Shown one piece after another: positions 25,450-33,123 of a stretch of DNA of 33,341 nt (the first letter of the stretch is position 1; every line of letters begins with the position of its first letter). The DNA is from Bacillota bacterium (GTDB lineage Bacteria; Bacillota; Clostridia; Christensenellales; Aristaeellaceae): the NCBI GenBank assembly GCA_030057655.1, contig JASGUQ010000011.1:1-33341 (forward strand). The letters are read 5' to 3'. A program made the position numbers and the translations under genes. Under the pieces are notes generated by a model. The model saw nothing but the letters and a program-made list of their open reading frames with translations. It had not been told where the DNA came from and searched no databases.

Positions 25450-26622
25450 TCAGCGCAGCACCCTGAAAATGCCGCATTTCAGGTAGTGGGTCTCCCCCGA
25501 CGCGGGCAAACTGGGGTGATCCTTCCCGGCGCCTCGCCATTCCAGCTGCTGGATGGTGACCCTGGCGTCCCTGGACGCTTCCAGGATGGTCTTCTGAAAC
25601 AGGTCCGGCACCATGTTCTGCGAGCAGGAGCAGGTCACCAGGATGCCGCCCGTGTCCAGCATTTTCATCGCGCGCAGGTTGATCTCTTTGTAACCTTTAA
25701 CAGCGCCCGGCAGGCTGGCTTTGTTCTTGGCGAAGGCGGGCGGGTCCAGCACGATCAGGTCGTATTTTTCTCCCCGGTCGGACTTGTCCCTCAGGTAGTC
25801 AAAGGCATTGGCCAGCACAAAATTGACCTGGGAAAACTTGTTCAACTGCGCGTTTTCCCACGCGCAGGCCAGGGCGTGCTCGGATATGTCAACCGCGGTC
25901 ACTTCCCTTGCCCCGTACATCGCCGCGTGCAGCGCGAAGGAGCCCGTGTGCGTGCAGATGTCCAGCACCCTTGCGCCCTTGCAGTAGGGCTTCAGCGCCG
26001 CCCTGTTTTCCTTCTGATCCAGAAAATAACCGGTCTTCTGCCCGCCCTTTACGTCCACCAGCATCTTAAGTCCGTTCTCAATGATCTCAACGCGCTCGGG
26101 CACCTCGCCGTACAGCAGGCCGGTCTGCTGCTTCATGCCTTCCAGCTCCCTGACCGGCACGTCATTGCGCTCCCAGATGCCCTTGGGCTGAAGTTCCTGG
26201 ATCAGCGTTTCAATGATCTCATTCTGAAATCCGGCCATGCCAAGCGAGAGGATCTGAACGGACAAAACATCGCTGAACTTGTCCACGATCACGGCCGGCA
26301 GCCCGTCTGCCTCCGCGTTGATGAGCCTGCAGGCGTTCATGTCGCCCAGTTGCCGGCGCAGGCTGACGGCGGTGACCACCCGGCTTTTGATGAGTTCCGG
26401 GGTCACCCTTTCGTCGCCCGTGGTCAGCATTCTGAGCGTAATCAAGGATTTGCTGTTGTACACCGCCTGCCCCAAAGGCCGGCCGCGGGCGGAGATCACG
26501 CTGACCACATCCCCGTTTACAACATCCTTTTCCGCCCGGTCGATATCGCTTTGAAACACCCAGGGGTGACCGGACAGAACCCTTGCTTCCTTGACCGGCT
26601 TTAGAAAAACGCGTTTGCTCAT
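25450..26622 (-). CDS. Class I SAM-dependent rRNA methyltransferase (RlmI-like)
   Basis: A 390-residue methyltransferase of the RlmI/YccW type, which makes m5C in 23S rRNA. An N-terminal PUA-like domain (about 1-75, VKEARVLSGHPWVFQSDID) precedes the Rossmann methyltransferase domain. Visible motifs are LDICTHTGSFALHAA (SAM site), AVDISEHAL, DLIVLDPPAFAKNK (motif IV, DPP) and the CSCSQNM catalytic-cysteine region. Length is typical. The ATG at 26622 starts one base after the stop of the LarA-family gene, with AAAGGAA upstream inside that gene. The target base is inferred from family, not shown. Confidence 0.88.
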   Translation of the reverse strand: MSKRVFLKPVKEARVLSGHPWVFQSDIDRAEKDVVNGDVVSVISARGRPLGQAVYNSKSLITLRMLTTGDERVTPELIKSRVVTAVSLRRQLGDMNACRLINAEADGLPAVIVDKFSDVLSVQILSLGMAGFQNEIIETLIQELQPKGIWERNDVPVRELEGMKQQTGLLYGEVPERVEIIENGLKMLVDVKGGQKTGYFLDQKENRAALKPYCKGARVLDICTHTGSFALHAAMYGAREVTAVDISEHALACAWENAQLNKFSQVNFVLANAFDYLRDKSDRGEKYDLIVLDPPAFAKNKASLPGAVKGYKEINLRAMKMLDTGGILVTCSCSQNMVPDLFQKTILEASRDARVTIQQLEWRGAGKDHPSLPASGETHYLKCGIFRVLR

Positions 26623-26623
26623 A

Positions 26624-27904
26624 TCATTCCTTTACCATCCACAACCCCAGCGCGGGGTTCTGGATATAATAAATTTCTTCTCCGTTTTGAGTGACGTTGT
26701 ATCCGGGCTTCAAACCTGAAAATTCTTTCACAGCCTCTTCATAAGGGCGATAGCGGTATCCGACGCCTTCAATGTCATCCTTTTTTAGATGGCTTGTGCA
26801 GTAGGTGATGTTAAAGCGTCCCTCGCTGCTGCCGTGGATTAAGTGGGCAGCGGCGGACAGGTTTTGCTTCAGGTCCTCCTGCGTTTTAACTTCGCTTAAA
26901 ACCTTCTCCCGTCCACAATAGCCATATTTCCGGATCATTTTGTCCGCCTCTTTGTCCTCGCCAAACCGCTTGATCCCGGGCGCCAGGATGATCAGTTCGC
27001 CGCCGTCTTCAATGGCCATGCGCGTCCTGTACACAGCCTTGTTGCCCAGCCAGGTGGAGTGAAACTCGTTTTCATCCAGCGACACAACGCATTTTTGAAC
27101 AGGCTTATCCAGATAAAAAATGTTTTTCTTTTGAGAAAGGGCAACCGCGTCCTCAAAGGTTTTTCGCTCCTGTCCGATGAACAGGCCGTGCAGGCTGACC
27201 TCATCAAAGACCGCGCTGGTCACGCTCAGCGCGTAGCACAAGGGCAGGTCCTTGATAAAATGCTCCGAAGCATAGTCAAACAGCGCGCGCACCGGGGTCC
27301 TGTCCCGGCCCATCAGGTTCTCAAGCCCGCAGACCGCGCCCAGCATGTGCGAGGCGTTGATAAACGCTGCCCCGCCGCAGCCTACAAACAGGTTTTTGGC
27401 ATGGTTGGCCATGCCCGCGACCTCATGCGGCACCACCTGCCCGATGGACACGATCAGGTCATAGGAAGGGTCCAGAATGTGGTGGTTCAGTTCCACCGGA
27501 ACCGGGGTGTCCATCAGCCCGGAGGAGATCTCTCTCACATACTTGCCCGGGATCTCGCCGACCAGCCGAACCTCATCCCGCCAGTTGTGGATCAGCATCC
27601 TCTCATAAGGGATGACGCCATACATTTTCTCCCAGTCCTCTCGCTCCATTTTCACATGGGTGCCAAGGGCAGGCAGGACATCCACCTGAGCCGCGGGGGA
27701 AAAGAGCGCGTACAGCGTGCTCGCGATCAGACCGGCTTGTGAATGCGGCCTGGTCGCGTCCGGGGGCAGCAAAAGCACTTTCCTGACCTGGCCTGCCATG
27801 CCTGAAAAAGCAAGCCGGATCAGGTTTACCGCTTCTGTTTGGCTCAGACCGGATGCGGTATCAGCAACCTCTGAGACCGGAATGAACCCGTTTAACTTAC
27901 GCAT
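26624..27904 (-). CDS. LarA-family (DUF2088) nickel-pincer racemase/epimerase
   Basis: A 426-residue LarA homologue (LarA of Lactiplantibacillus is 424). LarA enzymes use a covalently bound nickel-pincer nucleotide to racemise or epimerise alpha-hydroxy acids by hydride transfer. The catalytic set is kept with the same spacing as LarA D72/R75, H108, H174/K184/H200: D49 and R52 (DATRP), H83 (GTHVKM), H160 (VPHEVAG), K170 (HAKNLF) and H186 (NASHML). The start is the ATG at 27904, 8 bases overlapping the gnd stop; an upstream start at 28042 would lie far inside gnd. Neighbours are sugar-acid genes (UxuB-type reductase, KDG kinase, 6PGDH), so the substrate is more likely an aldonate than lactate. 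LarB, LarC and LarE are not in the window. Confidence 0.85.
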   Translation of the reverse strand: MRKLNGFIPVSEVADTASGLSQTEAVNLIRLAFSGMAGQVRKVLLLPPDATRPHSQAGLIASTLYALFSPAAQVDVLPALGTHVKMEREDWEKMYGVIPYERMLIHNWRDEVRLVGEIPGKYVREISSGLMDTPVPVELNHHILDPSYDLIVSIGQVVPHEVAGMANHAKNLFVGCGGAAFINASHMLGAVCGLENLMGRDRTPVRALFDYASEHFIKDLPLCYALSVTSAVFDEVSLHGLFIGQERKTFEDAVALSQKKNIFYLDKPVQKCVVSLDENEFHSTWLGNKAVYRTRMAIEDGGELIILAPGIKRFGEDKEADKMIRKYGYCGREKVLSEVKTQEDLKQNLSAAAHLIHGSSEGRFNITYCTSHLKKDDIEGVGYRYRPYEEAVKEFSGLKPGYNVTQNGEEIYYIQNPALGLWMVKE

Positions 27905-29342
27905 TGTAGATCGAGGAAGCCGTGTCGCCGCCTTCACCCGTCCAGTTGGTGTGGAAAAACTCATTTCTCGGCCTGTCCACCCGCTCATAGGTGTGCGCGC
28001 CAAAATAATCGCGCTGCGCCTGAAGGAGGTTGGCGCTGCCACGCGCGGTCCTCAGCCCGTCAAAAAACGCCAGGGCGGAAGTCATCGCGGGCATTGGGAT
28101 GCCGCGCAGCATGGCAGCCGCGCACACCTGCCGCCAGGCCGGCTGGGCGTCAGTAATCTCTTTTGCGAAATAGGGATCCAGCATCAGGTTCTCAAGATCG
28201 GGGTTCTTGTCGTATGCTTCCTTGATCTTGCCCAGGAAGACGCTCCTGATGATGCAGCCGCCGCGCCACATCATGGCGATGCCGCCGTAGTTGAGGTTCC
28301 AGCGATAGGTCTTGGCGGCTGATCGCATCAGCATATAACCCTGGGTGTAGGAAACCAGCTTGGCAGCGTACAGGGCGTCGTGCATGGCTTTAATAAGCGC
28401 TTCCTTGTCCGCCTTTGGCGCTTCTCCTTTGTAGGCCAGCACCCTGGAGGCCTCCATCCTTCCTTCTTTGTTGGAGGACAAGGCCCTTGCAAACACCGCT
28501 TCCGTGATCAGGGTCAGGGGAACGCCTTCTTCCAGCGCGTTTTGGGCGGTCCACTTGCCCGTGCCCTTTTGCCCGGCGGTGTCCAGGATCTTGTCCACCA
28601 GCGGCTGCCCATCCTCGTCTTTCACGCGCAGGATATCCCTGGTGATCTCGATCAGGTAGCTTTCCAGTTTTCCTTCGTTCCATTTTTCAAACACATCCGC
28701 CATTTCATCCGGCTTCATCCCCAGCACATCGCGCATGATCTGATAGACCTCCGCGATCAGCTGCATGTCGCCGTACTCAATGCCGTTATGAACCATCTTC
28801 ACAAAATGGCCCGCGCCGCCCTCGCCCACCCAGTCGCAGCAAGGCTCGCCGTCCACATGGGCGGAGATGGCCTGCAAGATCGGCTCGACCTCTGCCCAGG
28901 CTTCAGGGCTGCCGCCTGGTGAAATGCTGGGCCCTTTCAGCGCGCCTTCCTCGCCGCCTGACACCCCGGCGCCGATGAAGTACAGCCCTTTGCTCTCCAA
29001 ATAAGCGACCCGTCTGGCTGTGTCCGGGTAGTGGCTGTTGCCTCCGTCAATGATGATGTCTCCCTTTTCAAGGAGGGGCAGCAGCAGCTCAATAAAGTCG
29101 TCCACCGGCTGCCCAGCTTTAATCATCAGCATCACTTTGCGCGGCTTTTTAAGCAGCCCCACAAATTCTTCAAGCGTTTTAGCGCCCAGGATATTGAGCC
29201 CCTTCGCGCGCCCTCCAACAAAGTTTTCTACCCGGCTCACCGTGCGGTTGTATACCGCCACGGTAAAGCCCTTGCTTTCCATGTTCATCACCAGGTTTTC
29301 ACCCATGACCGCCAAACCGATCAGTCCGATATCCGCTTTCAT
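27897..29342 (-). CDS. gnd: 6-phosphogluconate dehydrogenase, decarboxylating
   Basis: A 481-residue enzyme that oxidatively decarboxylates 6-phosphogluconate to ribulose 5-phosphate, making NADPH. The N-terminal GLAVMGENLVMNMESKG nucleotide fold, the GGEEGALKGPSISPGG substrate loop, the HNGIEYGDMQ catalytic segment and a C-terminal tail matching the dimeric type (about 470 residues) are visible. I chose the ATG at 29342 (MKADIGLIG), preceded by AAAGGA; the in-frame ATG at 29435 would overlap the kinase gene. It is in the middle of the sugar-acid operon, 16 bases after kdgK and overlapping the LarA-family gene by 8 bases. Confidence 0.95.
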   Translation of the reverse strand: MKADIGLIGLAVMGENLVMNMESKGFTVAVYNRTVSRVENFVGGRAKGLNILGAKTLEEFVGLLKKPRKVMLMIKAGQPVDDFIELLLPLLEKGDIIIDGGNSHYPDTARRVAYLESKGLYFIGAGVSGGEEGALKGPSISPGGSPEAWAEVEPILQAISAHVDGEPCCDWVGEGGAGHFVKMVHNGIEYGDMQLIAEVYQIMRDVLGMKPDEMADVFEKWNEGKLESYLIEITRDILRVKDEDGQPLVDKILDTAGQKGTGKWTAQNALEEGVPLTLITEAVFARALSSNKEGRMEASRVLAYKGEAPKADKEALIKAMHDALYAAKLVSYTQGYMLMRSAAKTYRWNLNYGGIAMMWRGGCIIRSVFLGKIKEAYDKNPDLENLMLDPYFAKEITDAQPAWRQVCAAAMLRGIPMPAMTSALAFFDGLRTARGSANLLQAQRDYFGAHTYERVDRPRNEFFHTNWTGEGGDTASSIYNA

Positions 29343-29358
29343 CCTTGTTTTTCCTTTC

Positions 29359-30414
29359 TCAGCGCAGCACGCGCGCGTTGCCTTCCCATACTTGGAACAC
29401 CTGTTTTTCATCCGCGGGGCTGGCATAGTCCTCAATCATGGTGGCGGCCAGCGCGCCCGTCGCCCACCCAAACTGCAGGCATTTTTCCCCATCCCAGCCC
29501 TTGAGCAGGCTGTACAGCAGCCCGCCTACAAAGCCGTCCCCGCCCCCGATGCGGTCTAAGATCTGGATCTCCCTTTGCGGGGCAACCTGCCACACATCAT
29601 CTTTATACAGGATGGCGCCCCAGAGGTGGCGGTTCGCGTCCAGCACCTGGCGCAGCGTGGTCGCGAACACCCTGACATTGGGAAAAACATCCCCGGCTTT
29701 CCCGATCATTTTTTTAAACTCATCCAGGTTGTTCCCGATGTCTTCACCGCCAGCCTGCGGCCCTTTGATGTGAAGGGCCAATTGATAGTCCTCCTCGTTG
29801 CCGATCAGGATGTCGGACAAGGAGGCGATCTTCACAAAAGCCTCATGCAGCTCCTTTTCCCGTCCTTCCCAAAAGGAGGCGCGGTGGTTCAGGTCAAAAC
29901 TGACCAGGGTGCCGTTTTTTCTGGCCATTTCTGCCAGAATTACGCTCAGTTCCGCGGTTTTGGGCGACAGCGCCGCGAACAGCCCGGACAGGTGCATCAT
30001 CCTGACGCCGTCCTTTTCAAACAGTGCCTCAAGGTCAAATTGCTCCGCGCTCAGCGTCAGCCCGACCTCGCCCGCCCTGTCATTATGTACCCTCGGCCCC
30101 CTCGCGCCAAAACCGGCGTCCGCGATGTTGAACTGGTGCCGGTATCCCCAGGGCCCGCCCTGGTCCACTTCAGGCCCCTGGTATTCAATGCCGCGCCGGC
30201 GCAGTTCGCCTTTGATGAAGGCCGCGATCGGGCTGTTTTTGACAAAGGCGGTCAGCACGCAGGTCTTCAGTCCCAAAGAAGACGCGACATTCAGCACATT
30301 GCTTTCCGCGCTCGTCGCGTACATGGTCATGGTGCGCCCTGTGCCCACCGGCTGCCGGTCCTGGGGGCTTAAGCGGATGCCCATGCTGGTTGGGGCGATC
30401 AGATCATATTTCAT
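29359..30414 (-). CDS. kdgK: PfkB-family sugar-acid kinase, probably 2-dehydro-3-deoxygluconate kinase
   Basis: A 351-residue ribokinase-fold kinase. The catalytic signature near the C-terminus reads DRIGGGDGFVGGLLYSLL, in which the Asp base is kept; the N-terminal substrate half contains SNVLNVASSLGLKT and FDLNHRASFW. The FDLNHR segment and the neighbouring UxuB-type reductase point to KDG (2-keto-3-deoxygluconate) as substrate, giving KDPG; this is inference from context and family. AGGAGG precedes the ATG at 30414, which lies 14 bases after the reductase stop. The gnd gene follows after 16 bases. Mannonate dehydratase (uxuA) and KDPG aldolase are not in the window. Confidence 0.82.
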   Translation of the reverse strand: MKYDLIAPTSMGIRLSPQDRQPVGTGRTMTMYATSAESNVLNVASSLGLKTCVLTAFVKNSPIAAFIKGELRRRGIEYQGPEVDQGGPWGYRHQFNIADAGFGARGPRVHNDRAGEVGLTLSAEQFDLEALFEKDGVRMMHLSGLFAALSPKTAELSVILAEMARKNGTLVSFDLNHRASFWEGREKELHEAFVKIASLSDILIGNEEDYQLALHIKGPQAGGEDIGNNLDEFKKMIGKAGDVFPNVRVFATTLRQVLDANRHLWGAILYKDDVWQVAPQREIQILDRIGGGDGFVGGLLYSLLKGWDGEKCLQFGWATGALAATMIEDYASPADEKQVFQVWEGNARVLR

Positions 30415-30428
30415 TTCTCCTCCTTGAT

Positions 30429-31259
30429 TTATACGCCGGAATAGGCGGAAAACCCGCCGTCCACCGGGATGATGACGCCGGTTACAAATCCGCTCATTTT
30501 GGGATCGACCAGGTATAAAAGTGTCCCGATCAGTTCCTCCGGTTCGCCAAAGCGCCGCATCGGCGTGGCGTTCAATATTTTGCCGGTCCTTTTGGTCGGC
30601 TGCCCATCCTCTTGGTACAGCAGGCTGCGGTTCTGTTTTGTGACAAAGAAACCCGGCGCGATGGCGTTGACCCGGATGCCGGCCTTAGAAAAATAGGTGG
30701 CCATCCACATGGTCAAATTCTGCACCGCAGCTTTGGCCCCGCTGTATGCGGGGATCTTGGTCAAGGGGCGATAGGCGTTCATGGAGGAGATGTTGATGAT
30801 GCAGGCGCCTTCCTGGCCCAAAAGGTCCCTGGCGAAGACCTGGCTGGCCAGCAGCGTTCCATGATAGTTCAGGTCAAAAACCTGTTTTAAGGCATCCGCG
30901 TCCAAACTGAAAAAGTCCTTCACCTGTTGCCCGTCCTGAAAAAACTCATCATCCGTTGTTGCCTTCGGGTTGTTTCCGCCGGCGCCGTTGATCAGGATGC
31001 TTGGCTTCCCGTACCTTGCCAGCACTTGTTCACGCGCTTTATTGAGGGAAGAAAGGCTGGTCACATCCGCCTTAAAAAAAGCGACCTCGCCTCTGATCCC
31101 GGACAGCGCTTCCTTCGCGCTGTCCTCATTCCGGGCAAGAACGGCCACCTGCGCGCCGCGCTGCGCCAGCGTCTTGACCATGCAAGCGCCCAGCACGCCG
31201 CTGCCGCCGGTCACAACAGCGGTTTTCCCGCTCAGATCAGGTCCGTAAGACAAACTCAT
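30429..31259 (-). CDS. uxuB: SDR-family fructuronate reductase (UxuB type, D-mannonate oxidoreductase)
   Basis: A 276-residue short-chain dehydrogenase. Cofactor and catalytic motifs are TGGSGVLG (17-24), NGAGGNNPKATT (91-102), Ser158/159 in INISSMNA and Tyr172-x3-Lys176 in AYSGAKA. NGAGGNNPKATT is characteristic of the Bacillus UxuB/YjmF subgroup, which interconverts D-fructuronate and D-mannonate. GGAGG lies before the ATG at 31259. It is the first of the close-packed genes, with a possible promoter overlapping the end of the MFS gene. NAD versus NADP preference is not assigned. Confidence 0.88.
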   Translation of the reverse strand: MSLSYGPDLSGKTAVVTGGSGVLGACMVKTLAQRGAQVAVLARNEDSAKEALSGIRGEVAFFKADVTSLSSLNKAREQVLARYGKPSILINGAGGNNPKATTDDEFFQDGQQVKDFFSLDADALKQVFDLNYHGTLLASQVFARDLLGQEGACIINISSMNAYRPLTKIPAYSGAKAAVQNLTMWMATYFSKAGIRVNAIAPGFFVTKQNRSLLYQEDGQPTKRTGKILNATPMRRFGEPEELIGTLLYLVDPKMSGFVTGVIIPVDGGFSAYSGV

Positions 31260-31291
31260 TCCGCCTCCTCCCTTCCGCTTCCTTTGTGTCC

Positions 31292-31320
31292 ATCATACAA
31301 TAAAGCCCCTTATTCCTCAA
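31292..31320 (-). promoter_or_regulatory. Possible internal promoter before uxuB
   Basis: On the minus strand TTGAGG (31320-31315) and TATGAT (31297-31292) are separated by 17 bases. The -35 overlaps the 3' end of the MFS gene. It would let the metabolic genes be expressed apart from the transporter. Confidence 0.5.
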
Positions 31321-32485
31321 TCAGTCCCGGCTTGACCCTCATCAGTTTCAGTGACAGGGCAGCGGCGAAAAGGGCCAGCACGGCCACCGCGTCAAAAGCC
31401 GTTCTGATGCCATGAAGATCGATCAGCACACCTGTGAGGATGGGGCCGATGGTCATCCCAACGCCGTAGAGCGCCTGGTGAAGGCCCATGGCGACCGCGC
31501 GCATTTCTTGTTTGATGTCACGCACGCTCTGGCCAAGAAGTACGTTGAAGGTCAGCGCGTTTCCGCTTCCTGCCAGCGCCTGCAGAACAAACAGCTGCGG
31601 CAGACTTGTGACCCTGGCCATCAAAAAACAATAGGCGGCGGTCAGGAGGAAGCCGGCGCCCACCAGCGAGACCGCGCTGAATTTCTTTAAAAATCCGCTG
31701 GTGATCAGGTAGGTGGTTATAATGATCGGGATAAGAAGCGAAATATTGACCCAGGTCAACTGGGTGTTGTCGGCGCCCAGGTTGCGGGCAACATTGATGG
31801 TAAAATTAAAATAGGTTGAAAATGCGATGGCTTGCGTCAGGATGCTCAGCAGCGTGCAGGCCAGAAGATAGGGGTCCTTGGACACCTTCAAAAAGGCTTT
31901 CAGGTTGATGCCCTGCGGCTGATGGGGCTCTTCATGGAGGGTCAGGCTCAAAATGACGGCCAGAAGGCCGGACAGGGAGCTGAAAATGAAGGCAAAGCGC
32001 GTGCCCAGCCTGGGGATCACCAGCAGGACCAGAAGGTAGCTGACAAACCGGCCTGACATATTCGGAATGTTCAGATGGGAGATCCGGGAGGGCCCCTCTT
32101 CATGGGAATAATAGGAGGCATACAGCACGGTGAAGCTGACCCAGGACGCGGCGGCCAAGCCCGCGATCCCTCTGAAAAAGACGAAGGAAGCAGGCGACTT
32201 GAAAACGGTCATCCCGATGCCGGGCAGGGCGGCCAGCAGGCAGCCCAGCACCACGAAGGGTTTTTGATGCCCCTTCCTGTCGGCCAGAATGCCAAGCGGG
32301 ATGCGCACAAGGGTCTGGGCCAATCCATAAATGCCGGACACCATGCCCATGACGGCGGCGCTCGCGCCCATTGCGGTCAGCTCCGGGTTGATAAACTGGG
32401 CGTAACTGTACTGCGCGCTCCAGAAAGCGGCGGTTACCAAAAGCATCGTTCTTGCGGACACACCGGACTGCTTGTTCTTATCCAT
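31310..32485 (-). CDS. Major facilitator superfamily (MFS) transporter
   Basis: A 391-residue integral membrane protein with about 12 hydrophobic segments. The loop between segments 2 and 3 carries the MFS signature-like RIPLGILADRKGHQKPF. The gene sits directly upstream of the sugar-acid catabolic genes on the same strand, so it probably imports a sugar acid or related compound; the substrate cannot be read from sequence. A promoter lies 37-65 bases upstream, and the start ATG at 32485 has GAGGGAA before it. The gap to uxuB is 50 bases. Confidence 0.9.
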   Translation of the reverse strand: MDKNKQSGVSARTMLLVTAAFWSAQYSYAQFINPELTAMGASAAVMGMVSGIYGLAQTLVRIPLGILADRKGHQKPFVVLGCLLAALPGIGMTVFKSPASFVFFRGIAGLAAASWVSFTVLYASYYSHEEGPSRISHLNIPNMSGRFVSYLLVLLVIPRLGTRFAFIFSSLSGLLAVILSLTLHEEPHQPQGINLKAFLKVSKDPYLLACTLLSILTQAIAFSTYFNFTINVARNLGADNTQLTWVNISLLIPIIITTYLITSGFLKKFSAVSLVGAGFLLTAAYCFLMARVTSLPQLFVLQALAGSGNALTFNVLLGQSVRDIKQEMRAVAMGLHQALYGVGMTIGPILTGVLIDLHGIRTAFDAVAVLALFAAALSLKLMRVKPGLIEE

Positions 32486-32521
32486 TCAGGTTCCCTCGTG
32501 TTTTCACAAATACTGCAATCA

Positions 32522-32550
32522 AGTGTACCCTTAATCCGGCGGCTTCTCAA
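32522..32550 (-). promoter_or_regulatory. Sigma-A promoter of the MFS/sugar-acid operon
   Basis: On the minus strand TTGAGA (32550-32545) and TACACT (32527-32522) are separated by 17 bases. Confidence 0.6.
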
Positions 32551-32629
32551 GCCTGTCCTGTTAAACAGAAAATATTGCTTTTGTATTTCCGTCCTGTATG
32601 GACAAAACGGTCTTTCCTTACATTCAGGT

Positions 32630-32657
32630 TTGACAATTGCGCATCTGGGTCTATACT
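32630..32657 (+). promoter_or_regulatory. Sigma-A promoter of the small Cys redox gene
   Basis: A perfect TTGACA (32630-32635) and TATACT (32652-32657) with a 16-base spacer, about 24 bases before the AGGAGG-preceded start codon at 32688. Confidence 0.75.
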
Positions 32658-32687
32658 TCTTGTTATCAGTTTATTTAAGGAGGCAGT

Positions 32688-33101
32688 ATGCTGGAAGACA
32701 GGCTGAGGGAATACTATGTTGACAAGGACTATAACTGTTCGGAGACCGTGTTCCTGGCATTCTCCGACGAATACCTGAACGGCGCCTCACAGAAGGAAGC
32801 CGCTTTGATGGCGGGGTTTGGCCTTGGGATGGGCTGCAAAAGGACCTGCGGCGCTTTGACCGGCGGCATCGCGTTTCTTGGAAAACTGCTGGTCAAGGAT
32901 CGTGCCCACACAACCCCCGATCTTTCCAGGATCTGCTGTGAGTTTGTAGAATTCTACACGGAAAAGCTTGGCTCCGACCAGTGCGACGTGCTGCGTGAAA
33001 AACACCGTACCGATAAAGAGCGCTGCTTTCACACCGTCGTGCTTTCCGCACAAATCCTTGATGAGTTTTTGCGCAACAAAGGGCTGATCAAAAATTCTTG
33101 A
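32688..33101 (+). CDS. C-GCAxxG-C-C family redox-active protein
   Basis: A 137-residue small protein of the redox-active Cys family (C-GCAxxG-C-C type). Cysteines lie at 17, 50, 54 (in CGALTGG), 83, 84, 99 and 113. The conserved core is the Gly-rich helix FGLGMGCKRTCGALTGG. Members are widespread in anaerobes and are thought to bind metal or take part in thiol redox chemistry; the exact role is unknown. AAGGAGG sits just upstream of the ATG, and a near-consensus promoter precedes it. The gene diverges from the MFS transporter. A palindromic repeat starts 22 bases after its stop codon. Confidence 0.85.
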   Translation: MLEDRLREYYVDKDYNCSETVFLAFSDEYLNGASQKEAALMAGFGLGMGCKRTCGALTGGIAFLGKLLVKDRAHTTPDLSRICCEFVEFYTEKLGSDQCDVLREKHRTDKERCFHTVVLSAQILDEFLRNKGLIKNS

Positions 33102-33123
33102 GCTTGTTGCCAACAGTTGTTTA

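Noticed and set aside
23596-26604. Very long open frames on the plus strand opposite gltX, glnS and the rRNA methyltransferase gene.
   Set aside because: The minus-strand genes are fully explained by known families. The opposite frames have low-complexity His/Val/Gln-rich products typical of antisense readings of GC-rich genes, and no ribosome site or domain supports them.
29359-30414. The GGGDG motif in the kinase, which differs from the usual GAGDA of PfkB enzymes, as a sign of an inactive enzyme.
   Set aside because: The catalytic Asp is kept and, as I recall, GGGD variants occur in clostridial sugar-acid kinases, so this is normal variation.
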